Assembly: GCA_902766575.1 (NCBI GenBank)
Contig: CACXED010000375.1
Coordinates: 1 to 5,405, forward strand
Length of the DNA stretch: 5,405 nucleotides
Direction: 5' to 3'
Origin: an uncultured Ruminococcus sp.
Lineage (GTDB): Bacteria > Bacillota > Clostridia > Oscillospirales > CAG-272
Shown: piece by piece, positions 1 to 5,205 of the stretch
How positions within the stretch are numbered: position 1 is the stretch's first letter
Layout: each line of letters starts with the position of its first letter
Translations under genes and position numbers: made by a program
The notes under the pieces: model-generated
Databases searched by the model: none
The model's input: the letters and a program-made list of their open reading frames with translations, nothing else
What the model was told of the DNA's origin: nothing

Positions 1-132
1 TAATTTTATATAAATCTCCGCGATCTTATGTTCGCGGTCGAGCTTTGTAGTTACTTTTTCTACCTTGTCAAGAATTGTTCTTGCTGCGTCTGATTGCTTA
101 TACTTTGAAAATACCTTATCGAATTTATTCAA
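1..132 (-). CDS. polC: PolC-type DNA polymerase III alpha subunit, N-terminal fragment (partial)
   Basis: Only the first 44 codons are in the window; the frame is open to the left edge. PolC is the Gram-positive replicative DNA polymerase, with a 3'-5' exonuclease domain inserted in the same chain, but none of its catalytic motifs are visible here. Seen: the peptide begins (M)NKFDKVFSKYKQSD and continues VEKVTTKLDREHKIAEIYIKL, a helix followed by a 'V-x-K-x-x-R-x-x-I-E-I'-like strand of the kind that opens the PolC N-terminal domain. The position directly after ispG is where Clostridia carry polC. I chose the TTG at 132-130 because AAGGTG (144-139) lies 6 bases upstream as a Shine-Dalgarno sequence. 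An in-frame GTG at 141-139 is the alternative and would add three codons; a stop lies just above it. The assignment rests on synteny plus a short peptide, so it is likely but not certain. Confidence 0.72.
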   Translation of the reverse strand, partial: MNKFDKVFSKYKQSDAARTILDKVEKVTTKLDREHKIAEIYIKL

Positions 133-138
133 TTCTCG

Positions 139-144
139 CACCTT
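139..144 (-). promoter_or_regulatory. Ribosome binding site that decides the polC start
   Basis: The minus strand reads AAGGTG, complementary to part of the 16S rRNA 3' end, 6 bases before the TTG at 132. The alternative GTG start lies inside this sequence and would have no separate binding site, so TTG is preferred. Confidence 0.5.
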
Positions 145-166
145 TTATACATGAATATTCTTTTAT

Positions 167-1231
167 TTACATTAAATTTATTTCTTCGCACAGCTTTTCT
201 AGAGCAATTTCTTCCGGATATTTCCCGATAATCTCTCCTTTTTTGAAAATTAGTGCTTCACCATTTCCGCCGGTCAAACCAATATCTGCTTCTCGTGCTT
301 CTCCCGGGCCGTTGACAACGCAGCCCATGAGCGCTACTTTTATTTTTTTGCTCGGATGCAGTTTTGGAAGATATTCGTCCTCGAATTTGCTTACAAGACT
401 GATCAGATCTATCTTTGTACGTCCGCAAGTCGGACAGGAAATTATGCTGATTTTATTTTTATCGTCAAGATCAAGAGCTTGAAGAAGTGCTCGACCTTCA
501 ATCACTTCTCTAAGAGGATCCGATGTGAGCGAAATCCGTATCGTGTCTCCGATGCCATCAGCGAGAAGTGATCCGATCCCAGCAGCCGATTTCATTATGC
601 CGATGCGCGGTGAACCGGCTTCAGTAACACCAATATGCAGTGGATATGCAACCGTTTTATACAATAACCGATTTGCGTTTATCATAGTCCGCACGTCTGA
701 CGACTTGATAGAAATCACTATTTCGTCATAGCCGAGATCTTCCAAAATGTGAACGTGGTTAAGCGCGCTTTCTGCAAGAGCTTCAGCTGTCGGCGCGCCG
801 TATTTTGAAAGGATATCTTTTTCAAGCGAGCCACTGTTGACGCCGATCCTTATCGGAATCCGTCTTTCGCGGCAGGCGGCGACAACTTCCGCAACTCTCC
901 CCTTTGAGCCAATATTTCCAGGATTTATGCGTATTTTGTCGACTCCGGCCTTGCAGCAGGCTATCGCGATTCTGTAATCAAAATGAATATCAGCTACGAT
1001 CGGTATCGTGATATCCGATCGTTTCAGCTGACAAATTGTTCTTGCAGCATCGATATCCGGAACAGCTAATCGAATTATGTCGCAGCCGTTTTCTTCTAAT
1101 TTTTTAATCTGTTTATAGCAGCTTTCGTAATCGTGAGTGTCGGTATTGGTCATCGACTGAACAGTGACAGGATGTCCGCCGCCCATCTTGATATTACCGA
1201 TTTGTACAGTTTTTCTTTTATTATTTTGCAT
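167..1231 (-). CDS. ispG: 4-hydroxy-3-methylbut-2-enyl diphosphate synthase (IspG/GcpE)
   Basis: A cytosolic [4Fe-4S] enzyme of the MEP isoprenoid pathway. It reductively opens the cyclic diphosphate MEcPP to HMBPP, using electrons from ferredoxin or flavodoxin. The 354-residue product has the compact two-domain length usual in bacteria. The N-terminal TIM-barrel part carries GGGHPVTVQSMTNTDT (about 17-32), IPIVADIHFDY (76-86) and KIRINPGNIG (99-108). The C-terminal part carries the cluster ligands: CPTC (Cys266, Cys269), then GCVVNGPGE (Cys304, Glu311). All three cysteines and the glutamate are present, so the enzyme should be active. The gene starts 35 bases after rseP and ends 34 bases before the presumed polC. 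The ATG at 1231 is the only start that keeps the conserved N-terminus, yet there is no Shine-Dalgarno sequence; TGTATA sits at -9 to -4 instead. Its base composition is more AT-rich than that of uppS or the start of dxr. Confidence 0.97.
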   Translation of the reverse strand: MQNNKRKTVQIGNIKMGGGHPVTVQSMTNTDTHDYESCYKQIKKLEENGCDIIRLAVPDIDAARTICQLKRSDITIPIVADIHFDYRIAIACCKAGVDKIRINPGNIGSKGRVAEVVAACRERRIPIRIGVNSGSLEKDILSKYGAPTAEALAESALNHVHILEDLGYDEIVISIKSSDVRTMINANRLLYKTVAYPLHIGVTEAGSPRIGIMKSAAGIGSLLADGIGDTIRISLTSDPLREVIEGRALLQALDLDDKNKISIISCPTCGRTKIDLISLVSKFEDEYLPKLHPSKKIKVALMGCVVNGPGEAREADIGLTGGNGEALIFKKGEIIGKYPEEIALEKLCEEINLM

Positions 1232-1234
1232 ATT

Positions 1235-1240
1235 TATACA
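1235..1240 (-). promoter_or_regulatory. TGTATA box before ispG (non-SD start context)
   Basis: TGTATA occupies -9 to -4 relative to the ispG ATG, followed by AAT. No purine-rich ribosome binding site lies in the 35-base gap. The placement is identical to that before dxr. Confidence 0.35.
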
Positions 1241-1251
1241 GTTTTATTTGT

Positions 1252-1266
1252 ATATACATTGTATAT
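1252..1266. repeat. 15-base perfect palindrome in the rseP-ispG gap
   Basis: The plus strand reads ATATACA-T-TGTATAT: two 7-base arms around one central base. It fills the part of the 35-base gap nearest rseP, abutting the rseP stop codon. The one-base centre is too tight for an RNA hairpin, so if it is functional it is more likely a protein-binding dyad. No regulator can be named, and an AT-rich gap could produce it by chance. Confidence 0.45.
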
Positions 1267-2310
1267 TCACGAGAGCAATTTCATTATATCATTCAGTGAA
1301 ACAACCGCCATCAGCAGCAGGAGCAGCAATATTCCAGCGAAATGTACATATCCTTCGAGCTCAGGCTTTATCGGTTTTCTTCTGATAAGTTCCACGATCT
1401 GGAACAAAAGTCGCCCGCCGTCAAGCGCAGGAAGCGGAAGCAGATTGAAAATTCCGAGATTCATCGTGATAACAACGACCAGATAAAGGAAGTCAACCAC
1501 GCTTGTGGAAGCTGCTTCGCTTACAGCCGTCGTTACTCCGATCGGACCAGACATCTGATCGAGTCCATACCTGCCGGTTATCAGGTCGAGAAGCGACTGC
1601 CATATCATTTTTACGGTCGAGGTCGATCTGAAAAACGACTGCTTTACAACGTTTCCGAAACTTTTTTCAACCGCCAAAACCACAAAATCAGTCATTCCGA
1701 ACTCTACTCCATCAGAAATTATCGTCGGAAACTTCACATCGGTCAGCAGCATCGTCTCGCTGTCGCGTTTTATCTTAATATCGACCGGCTCGCTGCCGTT
1801 CCGCATGATCTCATAAGCCAGTTCGGACGCGATATGGACCCGCGCGCCGTCAACCTCGAGGATTTCGTCGCCGATTCTTAACCCAGATTGCTCGCTCAAA
1901 GCGTTTTCTTCGGTGAATCTGAGCACTGTCGTCCCTCCGATCGCCGGCGACATCACCACGACTACAGCCATCAGAATGATTCCCAGCAGCAGATTCATCA
2001 CCGCTCCGGCTGCCGTAATAGCCATTCTCTGCCATACCGTCTTTTTATTGAGAGCATCTTCGTCTTCGCTTTCCTCATCCTCGCCAACCATTGCAACATA
2101 ACCGCCGATCGGGAATAGGCGTAATGAATAAATTATTCCGCTCTTTTTGGATGTTTTAGACAATAATTTCGGGCCCATACCGATCGCGAATTCTTTTATC
2201 GCGACGTTAAAGCTCCTCGCGACGAGGAAATGTCCCAATTCATGTATCAATATCAGAAGGGACAACGTAATTATCGTCAGCAGAATGTACCAGATATTTA
2301 TGATGATCAC
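1267..2310 (-). CDS. rseP: RseP/RasP family intramembrane zinc metalloprotease (site-2 protease)
   Basis: An M50-family membrane protease that cuts within transmembrane segments, typically of anti-sigma factors already clipped by another protease, and of leftover signal peptides. The 347 residues show the full family plan. A first membrane helix (about 4-30) contains the zinc motif HELGH (His23, Glu24, His27). It is followed by a loop with SLRLFPIGGYV (62-72) and an acidic stretch (77-85), a second helix (about 98-120) and a single PDZ domain (about 122-195). Next come MSGPIGV (253-259) and a helix leading to NLLPLPALDGGR (289-300), where Asp297 is the third zinc ligand. A last helix spans about 322-344. 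One PDZ domain is the usual Gram-positive form, against two in E. coli. The gene starts 13 bases after the dxr stop. The start is uncertain: GTG at 2310-2308 is the only standard start that keeps the first helix, but it lies inside an SD-like sequence. Confidence 0.96.
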   Translation of the reverse strand: MIIINIWYILLTIITLSLLILIHELGHFLVARSFNVAIKEFAIGMGPKLLSKTSKKSGIIYSLRLFPIGGYVAMVGEDEESEDEDALNKKTVWQRMAITAAGAVMNLLLGIILMAVVVVMSPAIGGTTVLRFTEENALSEQSGLRIGDEILEVDGARVHIASELAYEIMRNGSEPVDIKIKRDSETMLLTDVKFPTIISDGVEFGMTDFVVLAVEKSFGNVVKQSFFRSTSTVKMIWQSLLDLITGRYGLDQMSGPIGVTTAVSEAASTSVVDFLYLVVVITMNLGIFNLLPLPALDGGRLLFQIVELIRRKPIKPELEGYVHFAGILLLLLLMAVVSLNDIMKLLS

Positions 2311-2315
2311 CGCCT
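2305..2315 (-). promoter_or_regulatory. SD-like sequence overlapping the rseP GTG start
   Basis: The minus strand reads AGGCGGTGATC, which matches 10 of 11 bases of AGGAGGTGATC, the full complement of the 16S rRNA 3' tail. The presumed GTG start is its bases 6-8. No ATG, and no usable GTG or TTG, follows at normal spacing. Codons 3 (ATC) and 4 (ATA) lie 5 and 8 bases past the GGCGG core. Either the match is accidental, or translation begins at a rare start codon. Confidence 0.35.
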
Positions 2316-2323
2316 ATTTACAA

Positions 2324-3493
2324 TTAGTGCAGACTTTTGCAGATTGCAGCTGCTTCGATCATAGCAATTTTCGCAGCTGAATGGATCTCCTCCAATGTCG
2401 GATTATGAATATTTATACATTTTTCAAGCGTTTTTTCAACCACAAACGGTATTTCTCCAAAGCTGATGAAACCGTCCAGATACTGTGAAACCGCCACTTC
2501 ATCGGCAGAATTCAGCGCTGCCGGCAGCGTTCCTCCCTGCTTAACACATTCGATCGCGAGTCTCAACAGCGGAAAATTTTCGTAATCCGGCTCAAAAAAA
2601 GTCAGCTTTCCGAGCTTCGTCAGATCAAGTCGCTCCATCAGCCCCGGCATTCGCTCGGGAAATGTCATCGCGTACTGCGCGCAAAGACGCATATCCGGCA
2701 GGCTGAGCTGCGCTATGACCGCGTTATCAGTGTATTCGACCATCGAATGAATTATGCTCTCGCGATGCACAATGACGCGCACCTGCTCGGGTCTGACGCC
2801 GAAAAGATGCACCGCTTCGATCACCTCAAAGCCCTTGTTCATCAGCGTCGCCGAGTCGATCGTGATCTTCGCGCCCATGTTCCATGTCGGATGTGCGAGC
2901 GCCTGTTCTGGAGTAATCGACTCCATTTCGCTTCTCGTTTTTCCGAAGAACGGGCCTCCGGAGGCGGTCAGCAGAATTGACTTCAGAGCAGCTCTTTCCT
3001 GCCCTTGCAGGCACTGAAAAATCGCCGAGTGCTCGCTGTCGACCGGAATGATCTTAGCATTTTTCGACTTTGCCAGAGACATGACGAGTTCACCCGCCAT
3101 CACGATTGATTCCTTATTTGCAAGCGCGAGAGTCTTACCGGCATTGAGCGCGGCGATCGTCGGATCAAGTCCGGCGCTCTGTCCGATTGAATTGAAAATC
3201 ACGTCGGCGTCCTCGATAGCCGCCGCTTCGAGCAGCGAGCTCTTACCGGAATAAACTTTTATCCCGGTGTCTGCGAGCTTAGTCTTCAATTCTTCCGCTG
3301 CTTTTTCATCGGACATGACGCAGAATTGCGGACGCAGAAGTCTCGCCTGCGTCTCCATTATGCCGACGCTTCTCGAACCTGCGAGCGCGAGTACCTCTGC
3401 TCCGAGATCCGCGGCGACCTCGACCGTCTGCCGTCCGACCGAGCCGGTCGAGCCGAGGATAACTATCTTTTTTTCGATTCTTTTAGTTTGCAT
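2324..3493 (-). CDS. dxr: 1-deoxy-D-xylulose 5-phosphate reductoisomerase (Dxr/IspC)
   Basis: A cytosolic, NADPH- and divalent-metal-dependent enzyme that converts DXP to MEP, the first committed step of the MEP pathway and the target of fosmidomycin. The 389 residues match the family length. Seen: the nucleotide-binding loop GSTGSVG (14-20); ALANKESIV (123-131); the metal-binding PVDSEHSAIFQ (150-160, with Asp152 and Glu154); the substrate loop TASGGPF (176-182); the flexible flap HPTWNMGAKI (201-210); SATLMNKGFEVIEA (214-227, with Asn219, Lys220 and Glu223 as the third metal ligand); and the C-terminal helical domain starting around NSADEVAV (328-335). All catalytic residues I can check are present. 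It lies 15 bases after cdsA and 13 bases before rseP, so it is translated as part of a tight polycistron. The ATG at 3493 has an in-frame TAA just upstream and no Shine-Dalgarno sequence; TGTATAATT directly precedes it. The 5' half is markedly more GC-rich than the 3' end. Confidence 0.98.
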   Translation of the reverse strand: MQTKRIEKKIVILGSTGSVGRQTVEVAADLGAEVLALAGSRSVGIMETQARLLRPQFCVMSDEKAAEELKTKLADTGIKVYSGKSSLLEAAAIEDADVIFNSIGQSAGLDPTIAALNAGKTLALANKESIVMAGELVMSLAKSKNAKIIPVDSEHSAIFQCLQGQERAALKSILLTASGGPFFGKTRSEMESITPEQALAHPTWNMGAKITIDSATLMNKGFEVIEAVHLFGVRPEQVRVIVHRESIIHSMVEYTDNAVIAQLSLPDMRLCAQYAMTFPERMPGLMERLDLTKLGKLTFFEPDYENFPLLRLAIECVKQGGTLPAALNSADEVAVSQYLDGFISFGEIPFVVEKTLEKCINIHNPTLEEIHSAAKIAMIEAAAICKSLH

Positions 3494-3496
3494 AAT

Positions 3497-3502
3497 TATA
3501 CA
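3497..3502 (-). promoter_or_regulatory. TGTATA box before dxr (non-SD start context)
   Basis: TGTATA occupies -9 to -4 relative to the dxr ATG, followed by ATT. It contains a TATAAT string, but a promoter -10 element this close would put the transcript start inside the gene, and no good -35 is seen. The same six bases stand at the same distance before ispG. Its role is unknown. Confidence 0.35.
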
Positions 3503-3508
3503 TTTTCA

Positions 3509-4354
3509 TCAGCTGAAAATCGCGAAAATCTCGGGGAACGCGCAGATCATCAGCAGAAACGGCGCGATCGCGATGATGCTGTCGAACCGATCCATAACTC
3601 CTCCGTGACCGGGAAAGAGCTTTCCGTAGTCCTTGATGCCGTAGTGGCGCTTGATCAGCGACGCTATCAGATCGCCGAACTGCGATATCACCGACACGAT
3701 GAGTCCGGCGATGATCGTCTCTATGACGTTCGCCGTCGAAGCCGTCAGCTTTCCGGCGGCAAGACCGAATACGACAAAGGCGAGCGCGCAGAAAACGCTT
3801 CCTCCGACCGCGCCCTCGATCGTCTTTTTCGGGCTGACGTCAGGGATCAGCTTGTGCTTTCCGAACGCACGTCCGACAAAATAAGCCGCGCCGTCGGTCA
3901 CCCACGCGCCGATGAATACAAGCAGGATCATCAGATTTCCATGCGGCAGGTCGCGCAGCAGAACTATGCTGGTGAATCCGATCGTGATGTATAATGTGGT
4001 CAGAAACACGAGAGAGGAGTCGAGCACGCTGAGCTTTCCCTTAGAAACAACCGAGTCGCACAGCAAATAGTACATATAGACAAACATTACGACTCCGATT
4101 ATAGCCAAAGTGTACGAAATTGTCCCGACATATTCAGTAACATATCGTGCGGAAAAAGGCAGCGCCGCCGACGCGAGCAGCGACGGTATCAGCACATCGA
4201 GCCTTTTTCTCAGCCCGATGCAGCCGAGCATCTCCCATACGCCTATCGCCGCAAACAATGCCAGCGCGATCGGCAGAACTATTGTATCCGAAAAAAGCAG
4301 CACCGGTATAAGTACCGCAAATCCGACTGCTGCGGTGATCAATCGTTGTTTCAT
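3509..4354 (-). CDS. cdsA: Phosphatidate cytidylyltransferase (CDP-diacylglycerol synthase)
   Basis: An integral membrane enzyme that condenses CTP with phosphatidic acid to give CDP-diacylglycerol, the branch-point precursor of bacterial phospholipids. The 281 residues contain many hydrophobic segments (for example about 8-40, 55-70, 80-98, 113-133, 140-160, 183-200, 208-225 and 259-280), in line with a polytopic protein. The family signature is complete near the C-terminus: SLIKR (232-236), then KD (241-242), then PGHGGVMDRFD (248-258). It includes the Lys-Arg, Lys-Asp, His-Gly-Gly and Asp-Arg-x-Asp elements that bind metal and CTP. The N-terminus MKQRLITAAVG is a typical CdsA start, and an in-frame TGA lies four codons upstream, so the ATG at 4354 is secure. 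Only a weak GAAAG stands near it; a stronger AAGGAA lies behind a hairpin (see 4368-4392). It follows uppS by 51 bases and precedes dxr by 15. Confidence 0.97.
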   Translation of the reverse strand: MKQRLITAAVGFAVLIPVLLFSDTIVLPIALALFAAIGVWEMLGCIGLRKRLDVLIPSLLASAALPFSARYVTEYVGTISYTLAIIGVVMFVYMYYLLCDSVVSKGKLSVLDSSLVFLTTLYITIGFTSIVLLRDLPHGNLMILLVFIGAWVTDGAAYFVGRAFGKHKLIPDVSPKKTIEGAVGGSVFCALAFVVFGLAAGKLTASTANVIETIIAGLIVSVISQFGDLIASLIKRHYGIKDYGKLFPGHGGVMDRFDSIIAIAPFLLMICAFPEIFAIFS

Positions 4355-4367
4355 ATTCTTTCACGTT

Positions 4368-4392
4368 TCCGGCAAATCAGCCGGACTTCCTT
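4368..4392 (-). promoter_or_regulatory. SD-like AAGGAA plus hairpin ahead of cdsA
   Basis: On the minus strand AAGGAA (4392-4387) is followed almost at once by TCCGGC-TGATTT-GCCGGA (4385-4368), a perfect 6-base stem with a 6-base loop. Thirteen bases then lead to the cdsA ATG. No T-tract follows, so it is not an intrinsic terminator. Folding would shorten the path from the SD-like sequence to the start codon. Confidence 0.4.
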
Positions 4393-4405
4393 TTTCACAA
4401 TAGGT

Positions 4406-5110
4406 TCAGACTCCTCCGAACCTTCGCTGACGATTATAGTAATTCTCCGCTGCCAGATCAATGTCACGCTCGGTCAGATCCGGCCAGAGCACGTCTGTGA
4501 AATACAGCTCCGAATAAACCGACTGCCACGTCAGGAAATTCGAGAGCCGCATCTCTCCGCCGGTGCGCACGATCAGATCGGGATCCGGCTGTCCGGCTGT
4601 ATAGAGCGCCGACGAGATCATATCCTCGTTTAGCTCTTTCTCGCCCGAGCTGACGAGCCGATTCACGGCGTTGACAAGTTCTGCGCGCCCTCCGTAGTTG
4701 ACGGCGATGTTGAGCGCATATTTATTCGCCGCGGATTTTTCCTCAAGCTCGAGCATCTCTCTCCGGAGCGAATCGCTCAACGGAGATTTGTCGCCGAGAA
4801 ATCTGATCCTGACGTTGTCCTTGGCCATCTCCGCCATGCCGAGCTTGATATACGAGTCGAGTATCCTCATGATCGAGTCGACCTCCTGCTTCGGACGCTT
4901 CCAGTTCTCGGTCGAAAAGGCATAGACCGTCACAGTCCCGATATTCTGCCTAAAGCAGTATTCCGCGATCTTTCTGAAGGTACCGGCGCCGATCGTGTGG
5001 CCGTATTCGCGCGGCATACCGCGTTTTTTTGCCCAGCGGCCGTTGCCGTCCATGATGAAGGCGATGTGGCTGAGCGGCTTTACTCCGTCTCCGGTGGGAT
5101 GATTTATCAT
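4406..5110 (-). CDS. uppS: Undecaprenyl diphosphate synthase (cis-prenyltransferase)
   Basis: It adds isopentenyl diphosphate units to farnesyl diphosphate in cis, giving C55 undecaprenyl diphosphate, the lipid carrier for peptidoglycan and other cell-wall polymers. It acts in the cytosol at the membrane face. The 234 residues are slightly shorter than the usual 240-250. Seen in order: HIAFIMDGNGRWA (15-27) with the catalytic Asp21; GH at 37-38; YAFSTENW (63-70); NIAVNYGGR (134-142); RTGGEMRLSNF (182-192), which binds the incoming diphosphate; and YSELYFTDVLWPD (199-211) with Glu201. It ends in RRFGGV, a typical terminus. The ATG at 5110 has AAGGA 6 bases upstream, making it the only gene here with a clear standard binding site at an ATG. 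It heads the uppS-cdsA-dxr-rseP-ispG run and uses precursors supplied by Dxr and IspG. Confidence 0.98.
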   Translation of the reverse strand: MINHPTGDGVKPLSHIAFIMDGNGRWAKKRGMPREYGHTIGAGTFRKIAEYCFRQNIGTVTVYAFSTENWKRPKQEVDSIMRILDSYIKLGMAEMAKDNVRIRFLGDKSPLSDSLRREMLELEEKSAANKYALNIAVNYGGRAELVNAVNRLVSSGEKELNEDMISSALYTAGQPDPDLIVRTGGEMRLSNFLTWQSVYSELYFTDVLWPDLTERDIDLAAENYYNRQRRFGGV

Positions 5111-5116
5111 ATCGTT

Positions 5117-5121
5117 TCCTT
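5117..5121 (-). promoter_or_regulatory. Ribosome binding site of uppS
   Basis: The minus strand reads AAGGA, 6 bases before the ATG at 5110, a standard Shine-Dalgarno sequence. It lies just downstream of the AT-rich hairpin at 5124-5144 and is not part of that stem. Confidence 0.7.
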
Positions 5122-5123
5122 AC

Positions 5124-5144
5124 CGCATAATAAATAATTATGCG
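5124..5144 (-). repeat. AT-rich hairpin in the uppS leader
   Basis: Perfect 8-base arms CGCATAAT and ATTATGCG flank a 5-base loop (TATTT on the minus strand). It stands 2 bases upstream of the uppS Shine-Dalgarno sequence. It could be an RNA stem affecting translation or stability, or a DNA-binding dyad. No convincing -35/-10 promoter pair was seen in this gap. Confidence 0.5.
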
Positions 5145-5159
5145 CAAATTAGACATATT

Positions 5160-5189
5160 GCCGGATCCCCGAGGGAATCCGGCTTTTTT
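5160..5189 (+). terminator. GC-rich hairpin with T-tract on the plus strand, frr-uppS gap
   Basis: A 24-base inverted repeat (5160-5183, arms beginning GCCGGAT and ending ATCCGGC) is followed on the plus strand by six Ts (5184-5189). That is the form of an intrinsic terminator for rightward transcription, although no plus-strand gene is visible. On the minus strand the stem is better paired: a T·G wobble replaces a C·A mismatch. However, it is followed by AATATGTC rather than a T-run, so it would be a poor terminator for frr. It may act as a processing or partial attenuation structure in the frr-uppS transcript. Confidence 0.45.
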
Positions 5190-5205
5190 GACACAAGATC
5201 CGGCT

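Noticed and set aside
75..482. Plus-strand open frame opposite the ispG 3' end and polC 5' end
   Set aside because: It is antisense to two conserved genes and low in complexity (Ser/Phe/Ile-rich), with no motif. It arises from AT-rich codons read in reverse.
1342..1881. Plus-strand open frame (179 codons) opposite rseP
   Set aside because: It is fully antisense to the conserved rseP coding region. The composition is rich in Arg, His and Tyr with no recognisable domain, so it is a shadow frame.
3491..3502. TATAAT before dxr read as a promoter -10 element
   Set aside because: It ends only one base before the ATG, so transcription would start inside the gene, and no TTGACA-like -35 lies about 17 bases upstream. 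Kept only as a start-context motif.
3326..3994. Long plus-strand open frame (222 codons) opposite dxr and cdsA
   Set aside because: It overlaps two intact conserved genes antisense and spans their boundary. The product is dominated by Arg/Asp/Ser runs typical of a reverse-frame shadow of GC-rich genes, and no family motif is visible.
4364..4405. uppS stop readthrough or a small gene between uppS and cdsA
   Set aside because: The frame after the uppS TGA closes within about 14 codons, and the UppS product already ends in the normal RRFGGV tail. No start with a binding site gives more than a few codons.
5111..5160. Internal promoter for uppS
   Set aside because: TATTAT and CATAAT strings exist, but no acceptable -35 sits at 16-18 bases from either, so I did not call it.
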